Assembly (NCBI GenBank): GCA_027311125.1
Contig: DAICZO010000432.1
Location: forward strand, 1 to 35,135
DNA length: 35,135 nt
Origin: Acidobacteriaceae bacterium
Lineage (GTDB): Bacteria > Acidobacteriota > Terriglobia > Terriglobales > Acidobacteriaceae
Reading direction: 5' to 3'
Shown: positions 26,649-34,254 of the stretch, piece after piece
Layout: each line of letters opens with the position of its first letter
How positions within the stretch are numbered: the first letter of the stretch is position 1
Program-made: the position numbers and the translations under genes
The notes under the pieces: model-generated
Databases searched by the model: none
What the model was told of the DNA's origin: nothing
Seen by the model: only the letters and a program-made list of their open reading frames with translations

Positions 26649-27443
26649 CTACTGGACCGGAGTGACCGTCTCTGCTAGTTGGGCACCCATCGCTTCCGAC
26701 AGCTTGCGACTTGCGATGCGCAGTTTGTTCACTACATCACGAACGCCTACGGTGTCTTCCATACGTTTGACGTAGGGAACGGTAAGTCCGGCGATGGCGT
26801 GTCCTTGTACGTTGAGAATTGGAAAACTGACGTTGACGACTCCCGCAATCTCGTAACTGTCTCGGCGCTCATAGCCATGGACGAGGATCTTGGCGAGGTG
26901 ATCCTCCAGATCGGATGGCTTACGTTTTTTTGTCTCCAAGCGCCACTCGTCGATGATGCGTTGACGGTCTTCGACTGGTAGATGTGCCAGAATGACATGA
27001 CCCGTGGCAGCGTGCATCAAATCTACCTTGGAGCCTACCTTGACGTAGAACCCGGTTGGGGCCGGTGAATCAACCTGGGCCAGAATGACGACGTGCCCAC
27101 CGTCGATCACGCCGAGGTGGCAGGACTGTCGAAGTTCGTGGGCCAGCCAGTGCATTGCAGGCAAAGCCTCCGTCACCAACCGCTTGGTTGGCGGATGCTC
27201 CTGCGCCAGGCGGAACAGGCGGAGCGTCAGGTGATACCGCTCTTTATTGGGAGATTGAGCCAGATAGCCCCGTTGCTCGAGACAAAGGATCATGCGGAAG
27301 ATCTCCGACACGGTCCTATCCAACCGCCGTGCCGCCTCGCTCACACTCATCCCCTCCGGAGTGCTGGCGAATAGCTCGAGTATGTCGAGACCCTTTTCCA
27401 GAGCAGGTGTTGGATAGTAGCGCTTTGTGGCAGTCTTCGTCAT
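26649..27443 (-). CDS. IclR family transcriptional regulator
   Basis: A 264-residue regulator with an N-terminal helix-turn-helix (about 12-75: ALEKGLDILELFASTPEGMS, EAARRLDRTVSEIFRMILCL) and the IclR effector-binding domain (about 80-255: QSCHLGVIDGGHVVILAQVD, HAATGHVILAHL, SFPILNVQGHAIAGLTVP). Start ATG 27443. The gene lies between the GH2 gene, which converges on it, and the cytochrome operon terminator, and faces no clear target; its regulon may be elsewhere. Family members often control catabolism of aromatic or sugar-derived acids, but no ligand can be inferred. The tandem 9-mer directly before its start may be an operator. Confidence 0.91.
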   Translation of the reverse strand: MTKTATKRYYPTPALEKGLDILELFASTPEGMSVSEAARRLDRTVSEIFRMILCLEQRGYLAQSPNKERYHLTLRLFRLAQEHPPTKRLVTEALPAMHWLAHELRQSCHLGVIDGGHVVILAQVDSPAPTGFYVKVGSKVDLMHAATGHVILAHLPVEDRQRIIDEWRLETKKRKPSDLEDHLAKILVHGYERRDSYEIAGVVNVSFPILNVQGHAIAGLTVPYVKRMEDTVGVRDVVNKLRIASRKLSEAMGAQLAETVTPVQ

Positions 27444-27461
27444 GGATATTGGGGATATTGG
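27444..27461. repeat. Tandem 9-mer GGATATTGG x2 at the iclR start
   Basis: GGATATTGG is repeated exactly at 27444-27452 and 27453-27461, immediately upstream of the iclR start codon. It covers the ribosome-binding position, where the transcript would read CCAATATCC twice, without a purine-rich site. It may be an autoregulatory site, or the gene may use a leaderless or weak start. Confidence 0.35.
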
Positions 27462-27645
27462 CTACTTCCACAACGTAGCAGATATCAGGGCTGTGGGCGT
27501 CAGTTTTTACTGATAAAAATTGCTAGAAAGACAAATGCGCGCGCACCATGACACAGATCAGACTGTGCAAGCGATTTTGCGGCTGATGCAAAGTATCGCA
27601 TCGGAAAATGCAAGGGGACGCAAGGGCAGGAATCTACAATCGTAG

Positions 27646-27678
27646 AAAAAGCGAGTGACTGCTCTTGCAGCCACTCGC
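27646..27678 (-). terminator. Intrinsic terminator of the cytochrome operon
   Basis: On the minus strand, GCGAGTG (27678-27672) pairs with CACTCGC (27657-27651); one mismatch and four inner pairs (GCAG/CTGC) close a 4-base loop, and five T residues follow (27650-27646). It starts 14 bases after the stop of the cytochrome b/c gene. Confidence 0.92.
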
Positions 27679-27691
27679 TCATCAGTGCGTT

Positions 27692-30328
27692 CTATTGTCC
27701 GCCTTTGGGCATCGGCATCGAACGGATGTAGGCCACGATCTCCTTCATGTCCTGCGCATTCATGTTGGTCAGCGGCATTCCACCCTGCTGCATCTTTTTG
27801 CTGTGATGGCGCAACAGATTTTCCAACATAGCGGAGGGCAAGATGGAAGCGGTTCCCGCCAATCCTGGTGCAGCAACCGTTCCGTGCAAACCGCCGACAC
27901 CGTGACACGTCTCGCAGGAGTACTTCTGGAAGACTGCTTTTCCAAGCGTGGCTTCGGGGCTCAGCGGAAGAGCTTTTAGCTCTTCGGTTGCAGCTCGCGT
28001 CATGGCAGCTACTTGACTCGCGCTGACAGGAGCGGACGTTGCCTGATTAGCTGCCGGTGCGGCACCCTGGCTAGTAGCAACAGACTGCGGTGCAGGAGTC
28101 GCACCCAGGCTGGAGAGATACGCAACCAGTTGCTGCATCTCAGTGTCGGAGACCGTAATCGAGGGCATGCCTCCATCACGCATCTTCTTGGTTGGGTGAT
28201 GGATCATTGCCGCGAGTTGAGTTGACGAAAACTTCTTGTCGATGCCGATCAACGCAGGAGCAAAGTGAGTGCCTTGCCCGACTGTGCCATGGCATGCAGC
28301 ACAACCATTGGCGACGAAGACGGCGCGCCCTGGCAATGGCTGAGCACTGGCAGTAACCGCATGGACACCGGCAACAGGCGCAGAAGCCGCGTTTGGAGCC
28401 GACGGTGCGGGAGCCGCGTTGTTGGCAACCTGTTCCACAGGAGCTTCCGCAGTGGCAGCCGCTGCTACCTGCTGCGACTGACCTGCCGGAACAGATGTAA
28501 GCGACCGCAGATACGCCACTACTGAACTAATCTGATCGGGAGTCGCGTCCAGTGCGGCCATGCCACCCGCACGCATCTTCGCGCTGGGGTTGTGTAGCAG
28601 TTGCGCTATCTGGGTATCCGAGTGTTTGGCAATCAAGCCAGCCATCGGCGCTACGCGGGCGGTGCCGATACCAGCCTGACCGTGACAGGCAAAGCAGGCG
28701 TGGCTCTGGAAGAATTGCTGACCAGCTGCGGCCTTGGCCGAGAGTGGAGCAGCTTCCGCAGCCTTCGCCGCGACCGGTGCTTCCTTGCCATTCGCCGCAG
28801 ACTTTGGCTGCTCGGCATTGTAGGTCGCGGGTACGTTTGCAGCACTGGTACCTAGAACGCCAAGATAGCTCAGCAAAGCGGACATATCGCTGGGAGAGAG
28901 ATCGACGGCGGGCATATTGCCGGCACGCATCTTGGGATTGGGGTTGTGCAGCCACTCGGTCAGTTGTTCGGCAGGATATTTACTGGTGACTCCAACCAGG
29001 CTGGGTCCAGCGGGGGTACCCATACCGGTCTCTCCATGGCAACCGGAACAGCCGTTCGCACTGAAGACTCCCTTGCCCTGACCGACGACTGGGTTGACCG
29101 GGCCAGAGGCCGCCGCAACTGCTCCGGCAGAACCACCCGGCGAGGCAACATAAGGCTCAAAGGGAGCCTTGCTGTAGGCCTCTTCCTGGGCATCCTGACG
29201 GGCAATCTGGGCTGCGGTGGTTGGGTCGCGCTCGTCGTCCCGGTGGCTCTTCATGCCGAGGTAGACCATGCCAAGCAGCACGATGGATACGCCCAGCAGC
29301 GGGATCGGTCGACGCCAGGGTCTACGTTCCAGACTGCGATCGAGGAACGGCATCAGGAAGAACATGAGCGCCAGAATTCCAGGGATGACCACGATGGCGA
29401 AGACAACCATCGAGCCTTGCCAGAACTTGAGCCACTCAAACATCGAAAGGTAATACCATTCCGGCCGGGGTAGGAACTGGGTATCGGCAGGATTGGCAAC
29501 AGGGCCCAGTTCTACCGGATGAAAGAAGGCCAGAATGCCGAGACCGATCATCAGCAGCAGGGCAAAGGCCATGTCCATGATGACCTGGCGGGGATAGAAA
29601 CCCTCCGGGGCAAGCTTAGGATGGACGGGGTCTTCATTGATAGGACCAGCCGGGCCAGCCTTCCGAAAGAGCGCAATGTGAACGGCGATAAACAGGAAGA
29701 TTGCGCCTGGAATCAGAAACAGGTGAGCCACATAAAAGCGCGAAAGAGTCAGCGTTCCAAGGGTGTCTCCGCCACGCAGCAGGCGCGTCAACCACTCCCC
29801 TACCAGCGGCACTTCTCCGACAATGTTGGTGCCGACGGCCGTTGCGAAGTAGGCTTTCTGGTCCCATGGCAGCAGGTATCCGGTAAAGCCCATGGCGAGT
29901 ACTAAAAAGGACAGCAGCGCACCCGAAGCCCACAGCAGTTCTCTTCGACCCTTGAAGGATCCATAAAGAAATGTCTGTAGAAAGTGCAGCAACAGCACCA
30001 CGATCATGGCACTGGAGCCGTAGTAGTGCAGGCTACGCAGAAAGGCACCCGCAGCCACCTGCTTGGTGATGTAGGCAACGCTGGTGTGTGCCGTCTCCGC
30101 CGAGGGCACATAGTAGAGCGCTAGGCAGAGACCGGTGATGACCTGAGAGATGAAGATGAAGATCAGGCCTGAGCCGAAGACATAGGCCAGTCGTGCACCA
30201 CCCGGGATAGGTTCATCCAGCGAGGTATGCATCAGGCTGCCAATGCCGGTTCGTCGGTCCAGCCAGCCATACAGACGGGCTGGCGCACTTTTGTTCTGGG
30301 AGAGTTCGGGCTTCACTGGTTCGCTCAC
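27692..30328 (-). CDS. Cytochrome b fused to four c-type cytochrome domains
   Basis: An 878-residue subunit of a quinol-oxidising bc complex. Residues about 20-370 are a full-length cytochrome b: multiple membrane helices, heme-b His candidates in LRSLHYYG, LLLHFLQ, FYVAHLFL and IAVHIALF, and the quinol-site motif PEWYY. Residues about 410-878 hold four tandem cytochrome c modules with CxxCH at 427, 545, 676 and 805, each followed by a Met-containing block of the MRAGGMP type that probably gives the sixth ligand; Ala/Pro-rich linkers separate them. Even spacing of 118-131 residues suggests module duplication. Start GTG 30328: AGGAG 30338-30334 overlaps the Rieske stop (TAG) and lies 5 bases upstream; an ATG at 30330 is followed at once by TGA and is not used. 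Last gene of the operon. Confidence 0.93.
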   Translation of the reverse strand: MSEPVKPELSQNKSAPARLYGWLDRRTGIGSLMHTSLDEPIPGGARLAYVFGSGLIFIFISQVITGLCLALYYVPSAETAHTSVAYITKQVAAGAFLRSLHYYGSSAMIVVLLLHFLQTFLYGSFKGRRELLWASGALLSFLVLAMGFTGYLLPWDQKAYFATAVGTNIVGEVPLVGEWLTRLLRGGDTLGTLTLSRFYVAHLFLIPGAIFLFIAVHIALFRKAGPAGPINEDPVHPKLAPEGFYPRQVIMDMAFALLLMIGLGILAFFHPVELGPVANPADTQFLPRPEWYYLSMFEWLKFWQGSMVVFAIVVIPGILALMFFLMPFLDRSLERRPWRRPIPLLGVSIVLLGMVYLGMKSHRDDERDPTTAAQIARQDAQEEAYSKAPFEPYVASPGGSAGAVAAASGPVNPVVGQGKGVFSANGCSGCHGETGMGTPAGPSLVGVTSKYPAEQLTEWLHNPNPKMRAGNMPAVDLSPSDMSALLSYLGVLGTSAANVPATYNAEQPKSAANGKEAPVAAKAAEAAPLSAKAAAGQQFFQSHACFACHGQAGIGTARVAPMAGLIAKHSDTQIAQLLHNPSAKMRAGGMAALDATPDQISSVVAYLRSLTSVPAGQSQQVAAAATAEAPVEQVANNAAPAPSAPNAASAPVAGVHAVTASAQPLPGRAVFVANGCAACHGTVGQGTHFAPALIGIDKKFSSTQLAAMIHHPTKKMRDGGMPSITVSDTEMQQLVAYLSSLGATPAPQSVATSQGAAPAANQATSAPVSASQVAAMTRAATEELKALPLSPEATLGKAVFQKYSCETCHGVGGLHGTVAAPGLAGTASILPSAMLENLLRHHSKKMQQGGMPLTNMNAQDMKEIVAYIRSMPMPKGGQ

Positions 30329-30336
30329 ATTGGCTC

Positions 30337-30894
30337 CTAGCCGAGCACTTCTTGGTTCGGAACGTTCGATCGAAAATATTTAAAGTGGACCATGAGTTTT
30401 CCGTTCTCCACCTTATGCGGAAGTGCGTCGAGGCCACGCGGTGGTGGCCCGGCGACGTGAGCACCATCGGCTGCAAAGCGACCACCATGGCAAGGGCAGA
30501 CAAACTCGTTCTGCGCATTCTGCCAGGAGGCGCTGCACCCCAGGTGGGGACAGATAGCCGAGATCACCTTGAGTTGATTGTCCTCAGCTTTGGTGACATA
30601 CACCGACTGGGACGAGACTACCTCGCGCCAGCCATCACGCTGAGCAAAATCAATGGTCTTACGGATAGGTTTGGCCAAATCGGAAAACTCATCGACCGTA
30701 CCCACCACCGACCACTCTCCCAGGCCAGCCTTGGTGTAGAGCGGATACAACACATAGCGCAACACCGGCACAGCGAGTAAAGCCCCCATGCCTGCCGTAC
30801 CGATACCAAGCAACGTGCCAAAGAACGAGCGGCGGTTGATGATGATCACATTTTCTTTTGTTTCGTTCGTGTCCAGCCCAGGGCCGTGTCCCAT
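30337..30894 (-). CDS. Rieske iron-sulfur protein
   Basis: A 185-residue subunit of the bc complex. A twin-arginine signal/anchor (NRRSFFGTLLGIGTAGMGAL, about 20-40) fits Tat-dependent insertion of a folded [2Fe-2S] domain. The cluster motifs are intact: CPHLGC with ligands Cys115 and His117 plus Cys120, and CPCHGG with ligands Cys133 and His136 plus Cys135; Cys120 and Cys135 form the usual disulfide. Start: ATG 30894 follows AGGAG (30904-30900) by 5 bases; that site overlaps the TAG stop of the upstream gene. A longer frame from 30918 would overlap that gene and lacks a site. It passes electrons from quinol bound by the cytochrome b encoded next to the c-type hemes. Confidence 0.94.
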   Translation of the reverse strand: MGHGPGLDTNETKENVIIINRRSFFGTLLGIGTAGMGALLAVPVLRYVLYPLYTKAGLGEWSVVGTVDEFSDLAKPIRKTIDFAQRDGWREVVSSQSVYVTKAEDNQLKVISAICPHLGCSASWQNAQNEFVCPCHGGRFAADGAHVAGPPPRGLDALPHKVENGKLMVHFKYFRSNVPNQEVLG

Positions 30895-30902
30895 ACTGTC
30901 TC

Positions 30903-32219
30903 CTAGAAATTTAGCCACAAGGCCATATACAGCGTGTTGTTGTCGGACGCGTTGCGATTTGCGCCGTCATAGTTAGTGCTGGCACCGTTGAATTTGGTAT
31001 AGCCGGTGTAGGCCACGTTGATGTCGATATTCTGTACCGGCCAGTAGCCAAACTGGGCGACATATCCGGTACTGTTGGGGCTTCCGTTGTTGCTGCCGCT
31101 TACTGCTGCAGGAGCATAGAGCAGCGCATCGGCGTTGCCACTGGTGGTAAAGACCGCGCCCGTTGCACTGTACTTGTTGGCCCAATGATAGGTGCTGTCG
31201 AGCTTGAACGTATTCAGATGGTTCTTCAGGTTGGTTGAACCACCCGCGGCAGACGTCGCATCGAGGGTCGTTGACTGGTGAATGTACGTTCCATGAACAT
31301 CCAGCAGATTGGGACCGAACGGATGCTCATATTGAAAGTCGACAGCGGGGTCACGGTAATGATCCTGCGGGCCGCTGATGGCTCCCGGATAGGAGTTCAT
31401 GGCGATACCGTAGGTTCCCACCTCGAAGTAGTTGTCGCCTATGGTCTGCTGCCAGGCCGCACGCCAGTAGGGTGCTACGCCGCTGATGTTATACGAACTG
31501 CCGACACCAGTTACCGGCACGGCTGAACCCGCGTGTTCTGATCGATACAGCGTGACATCCGTGTACAGGTGCCCATTCCACATGCTGTAGGCTCCAACTC
31601 CAGCGACATCGCCTCCCAGACTGCCGATCACCGGTGCTGCAATCGGACCAACGGCAGCGCTGGACGAGATCCAGGGGAAGCCCCAGGCGGGGGTGCTGTT
31701 CCATACATCTTCCACCGTGGGATTGTTGTTCAGCGTGATGCCATACATCCAGTCGCGTCCGGCGAGGGTCTTCTGATTGGCATAGCGCAGATCGGTATTA
31801 TCCATGCTGAAGTGGTCGTTCTGATGGGTGTAGGTCAACTGCGCCATTCCCCCAAAGTGCGAAGCGAATCCTCCCGCGAGAAAGAGACTTAGCTGCTGCG
31901 GAAAACCAGCCGTACCGTTTTGCGTTGCGGGCTGCTTCGTCTGTGCAGCGGTATCGGAGAGCAGCACCATCGCGGACAGCGGAATGTATTTGGAGAGCAG
32001 CAGATCTTTGCTGTTGCCCACCTTGTCCGTCGCCGTCATATCCGTCAGCACATAGCCCTTCAGCTTGAAGTTGCGTCCAAACGCCGTAAGTTCGGGTGGG
32101 TTGCTATGACAGACATTGCATGAAAGTCCCGTCTGACGGGCAAAACTGGGGACCGCGTAGGCATCGCCTATGGCAAGTAATAGAAACAGAACAGGTAAAA
32201 TTAGGATTGTTTTCCGCAC
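30903..32219 (-). CDS. Outer-membrane monoheme cytochrome-porin, Cyc2-like
   Basis: From GTG 32219 the protein has 438 residues. AAGGAG at 32230-32225 lies 5 bases upstream; the open frame further upstream to 32405 lacks signals. Residues 1-22 are a signal peptide ending GDAYA. A single heme c motif Cys34-x-x-Cys37-His38 follows at once in the context VPSFARQTGLSCNVCHSNPP, then LTAFGRNFKLKGY. The rest is Tyr/Asn/Gly-rich with alternating strands and a terminal Phe (LYMALWLNF), as in outer-membrane barrels. A single N-terminal heme joined to a porin-size barrel of about 400 residues is the plan of Cyc2, known for extracellular Fe(II) oxidation. Similarity to Cyc2 is by architecture and the heme-region pattern only. 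First gene of the bc operon, so it may give electrons to, or take them from, that complex. Confidence 0.75.
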   Translation of the reverse strand: MRKTILILPVLFLLLAIGDAYAVPSFARQTGLSCNVCHSNPPELTAFGRNFKLKGYVLTDMTATDKVGNSKDLLLSKYIPLSAMVLLSDTAAQTKQPATQNGTAGFPQQLSLFLAGGFASHFGGMAQLTYTHQNDHFSMDNTDLRYANQKTLAGRDWMYGITLNNNPTVEDVWNSTPAWGFPWISSSAAVGPIAAPVIGSLGGDVAGVGAYSMWNGHLYTDVTLYRSEHAGSAVPVTGVGSSYNISGVAPYWRAAWQQTIGDNYFEVGTYGIAMNSYPGAISGPQDHYRDPAVDFQYEHPFGPNLLDVHGTYIHQSTTLDATSAAGGSTNLKNHLNTFKLDSTYHWANKYSATGAVFTTSGNADALLYAPAAVSGSNNGSPNSTGYVAQFGYWPVQNIDINVAYTGYTKFNGASTNYDGANRNASDNNTLYMALWLNF

Positions 32220-32231
32220 AGCGACTCCTTG

Positions 32232-32302
32232 GCATTCCGGTACAACTCTGCTACGAAACGGTAAAGTACGGGCGATATTGCTTGATCGCATGCCGGTACA
32301 AC
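32232..32302. repeat. 15-base direct repeat in the cytochrome operon leader
   Basis: GCATTCCGGTACAAC (32232-32246) and GCATGCCGGTACAAC (32288-32302) differ at one base and start 56 bases apart. The proximal copy ends next to the Shine-Dalgarno of the Cyc2-like gene. Both copies lie between the CRP/FNR-type site and the start. They could be paired operator sites; the core GGTACAAC also occurs in the sqr upstream region. Confidence 0.5.
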
Positions 32303-32366
32303 GTCGACCTGATCCTAACCTGACCATCCGACACCACTTAGTCTCCTGCAACGAAACCGGAATGTA

Positions 32367-32382
32367 TGTGATGGCCATCACA
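32367..32382. promoter_or_regulatory. CRP/FNR-type perfect palindrome TGTGATGGCCATCACA
   Basis: All 16 bases are palindromic, with TGTGA-N6-TCACA half-sites. It ends 147 bases upstream of the Cyc2-like start on the minus strand and is 333 bases from the aminotransferase start on the plus strand. It matches the site upstream of sqr at 15980-15995. Confidence 0.65.
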
Positions 32383-32715
32383 ATAATCAAACAACTGAAA
32401 AACAAGCGGTTGCCACATGTTATCCGAGAACATGCAGCGTCTCAATCTGCCGGATTTGTGGTGTGATGCACAATCTGAGTCGATGGTAGCTTACGTATCA
32501 ACATTTAAGCATTTATTTTCATTGACTTAGCTGCTGTTTGGACATGCTGCGAGGTGGACCCGTTACACGTAGCCCGAAACACTGGGTTGGCAACGTCTTC
32601 CATGCTGTAACGTCAAACAGACAGTAAACCTCGCCTGACTCCTGAACAATCGTTGTTCTGATCCCAGGTTGAGCTATGACTGGTTGAACTACGACAGAGA
32701 CGAGCGATCGAAACC

Positions 32716-34110
32716 ATGGCAACGGCACCAGCACTAGAGATACCTACCAAACAAACTGCAGCAACCCAACTCGAGGACGCTCAGTCCTACGCGCAACACG
32801 TCAATCCAATCTGGGTCAGGCTGCTCGACGTGCTGGGGATGAATGTGCAGTACACCCACTGCAGCGGTGCAGAGTTGTTTACCGCCGATGGGCGTACGAT
32901 TCTGGATTGTCTCTCTGGCTACTGCGTCCACAACGTTGGCCACAATCATCCGTACATCGTCGCCGAACTGGTTGCCGAACTACAGCGACAAAGCCCCGCC
33001 ATGCTGCAGAGCAATGTCGTGGAAGAGGCTGGTGCACTGGCCAGAACTCTGTGTGCACACGCTGGCGGCAAGGTATCGAAAGTGTTCTTCTGCAGCTCTG
33101 GTAGCGAGGGTGTTGAGACGGTTATCAAGTTTGCCCGCGCCCACACCGGCAGGACCGACATTGTCTACGCTTCCGGCGCGTTCCACGGTCTCACCTGCGG
33201 AGCGCTTTCGCTGATGGGCAGCGACTTCTGGCGGGAGAGCTTTGGCCCCATGCTGGGCGGCACCCACGAGGTCCCCTTCGGCGAATTGAAGCCGTTGGAA
33301 AAACTGCTCGCAACCCGCAAGATTGCAGCCGTGGTTCTGGAGCCCATCCAGGCCGAGGCCGGCATCGTACTTCCTCCACCCGGCTACCTCGAAGGTGTCC
33401 AAAAGCTTTGTCGCCAATACAACGCCCTCTTTGTGCTCGACGAAGTCCAGACCGGCATGGGGCGTACGGGAAGGTTTCTCGCCTCGCAGCGCTACGGCGT
33501 TGAGCCCGACATGATCGTGATGGCCAAGGCGCTCAGCGGCGGTCTGGTTCCATGCGCCGCCGTGCTGATGACCGATTCGATTTACAAATCCGTATTCCAC
33601 TCCTTGCGCAGAGCGTTCATTCACACCTCAACCTTCAGCGAAAACTCCCTGGCGATGCGTGCCGGCCTTTCGACGATCGAAGTGCTGGATCGCGAACACC
33701 TGATTGAGCGCGGAGAAGCCAAAGGCAATCAGCTTCGGGAGCGTTTGCGAACCGCACTGTCGGGATATCAGATGGTGAAGGAGATTCGCGGTGAAGGCAT
33801 GCTGACGGGTATTGAGTTTCAACCGCCCACCACGTTGGCGGCACGCGTCTCGTTCGAGGCGTTCAAGGCCATTCATGCTGGTCTGTTCGGTCAGATTCTG
33901 GTGATGCGGCTGTTCAAAGAGAAGAACATTCTGGCGCAGATCTGCGGGAACAACTTCATGGTGTTGAAGGTGGCACCGCCGCTTACCGTGTCCGACGCCC
34001 AGCTTGACCACATTGTGGAATCGATCCGCGATGTCGTCGAAACCATCCATGCATCGCCCAGCTTCTGGACCGATGCGCTACAACTGGCACGACGGGCAAT
34101 GGCAGCCTGA
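32716..34110 (+). CDS. Class III PLP-dependent aminotransferase
   Basis: A 464-residue cytoplasmic enzyme of the ornithine/acetylornithine/putrescine aminotransferase group. Seen motifs: LFTADGRTILDCLSGYCVHN and GHNHPYIVAEL (substrate loop), FFCSSGSEGVETVIKFARAH (phosphate-binding region), GAFHGLTCGALSLMG, LDEVQTGMGRTGRF with the PLP-pairing Asp, and the Schiff-base Lys271 in MAKALSGG. The late block NNFMVLKVAPPL is usual for the family. Amino donor and acceptor are not clear; a role in polyamine, ornithine or hopanoid side-chain (HpnO-like) metabolism is possible, and none can be chosen from sequence alone. Start ATG 32716 lacks a strong ribosome site (GAGACGAGCG upstream). It diverges from the cytochrome operon; a strong hairpin lies after its end. 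Confidence 0.9.
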   Translation: MATAPALEIPTKQTAATQLEDAQSYAQHVNPIWVRLLDVLGMNVQYTHCSGAELFTADGRTILDCLSGYCVHNVGHNHPYIVAELVAELQRQSPAMLQSNVVEEAGALARTLCAHAGGKVSKVFFCSSGSEGVETVIKFARAHTGRTDIVYASGAFHGLTCGALSLMGSDFWRESFGPMLGGTHEVPFGELKPLEKLLATRKIAAVVLEPIQAEAGIVLPPPGYLEGVQKLCRQYNALFVLDEVQTGMGRTGRFLASQRYGVEPDMIVMAKALSGGLVPCAAVLMTDSIYKSVFHSLRRAFIHTSTFSENSLAMRAGLSTIEVLDREHLIERGEAKGNQLRERLRTALSGYQMVKEIRGEGMLTGIEFQPPTTLAARVSFEAFKAIHAGLFGQILVMRLFKEKNILAQICGNNFMVLKVAPPLTVSDAQLDHIVESIRDVVETIHASPSFWTDALQLARRAMAA

Positions 34111-34156
34111 CATTGCTGGCTAGGCCTTGATCCACCCAACAGGAGGCAGTATTCCC

Positions 34157-34199
34157 CGGCGGTAGTCCTCACCTTTTCCATTGGTGCTGACTACCGCCG
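34157..34199. terminator. Long hairpin after the aminotransferase gene
   Basis: CGGCGGTAGTC (34157-34167) and GACTACCGCCG (34189-34199) are perfect 11-base arms. After a 2 by 2 internal loop, CACC (34170-34173) and GGTG (34183-34186) extend the stem. No T tract follows, so termination is likely but could be another kind of transcript-end structure. It lies 47 bases after the aminotransferase stop. Confidence 0.55.
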
Positions 34200-34254
34200 T
34201 AGTCGGTTGTGCGGCCTACGATATACCCTTGCTGTGCGAGGTTCGACGGCAATC

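Larger units (their letters stand above)
32220..32715. promoter_or_regulatory. Divergent regulatory region of cytochrome operon and aminotransferase gene
   Basis: This 496-base gene-free region holds the promoters of two divergent units. Clear elements are the 15-base direct repeat (32232-32302) and the CRP/FNR-type palindrome (32367-32382), listed separately. A small palindrome GAACAA-TCG-TTGTTC lies at 32644-32658, 58 bases before the aminotransferase start. No convincing small ORF or RNA gene was seen in the rest. Confidence 0.55.

Noticed and set aside
32220-32405. Longer N-terminus of the Cyc2-like protein from 32405
   Set aside because: The added 62 residues have no ribosome site and would bury the signal peptide; GTG 32219 has AAGGAG at ideal spacing.
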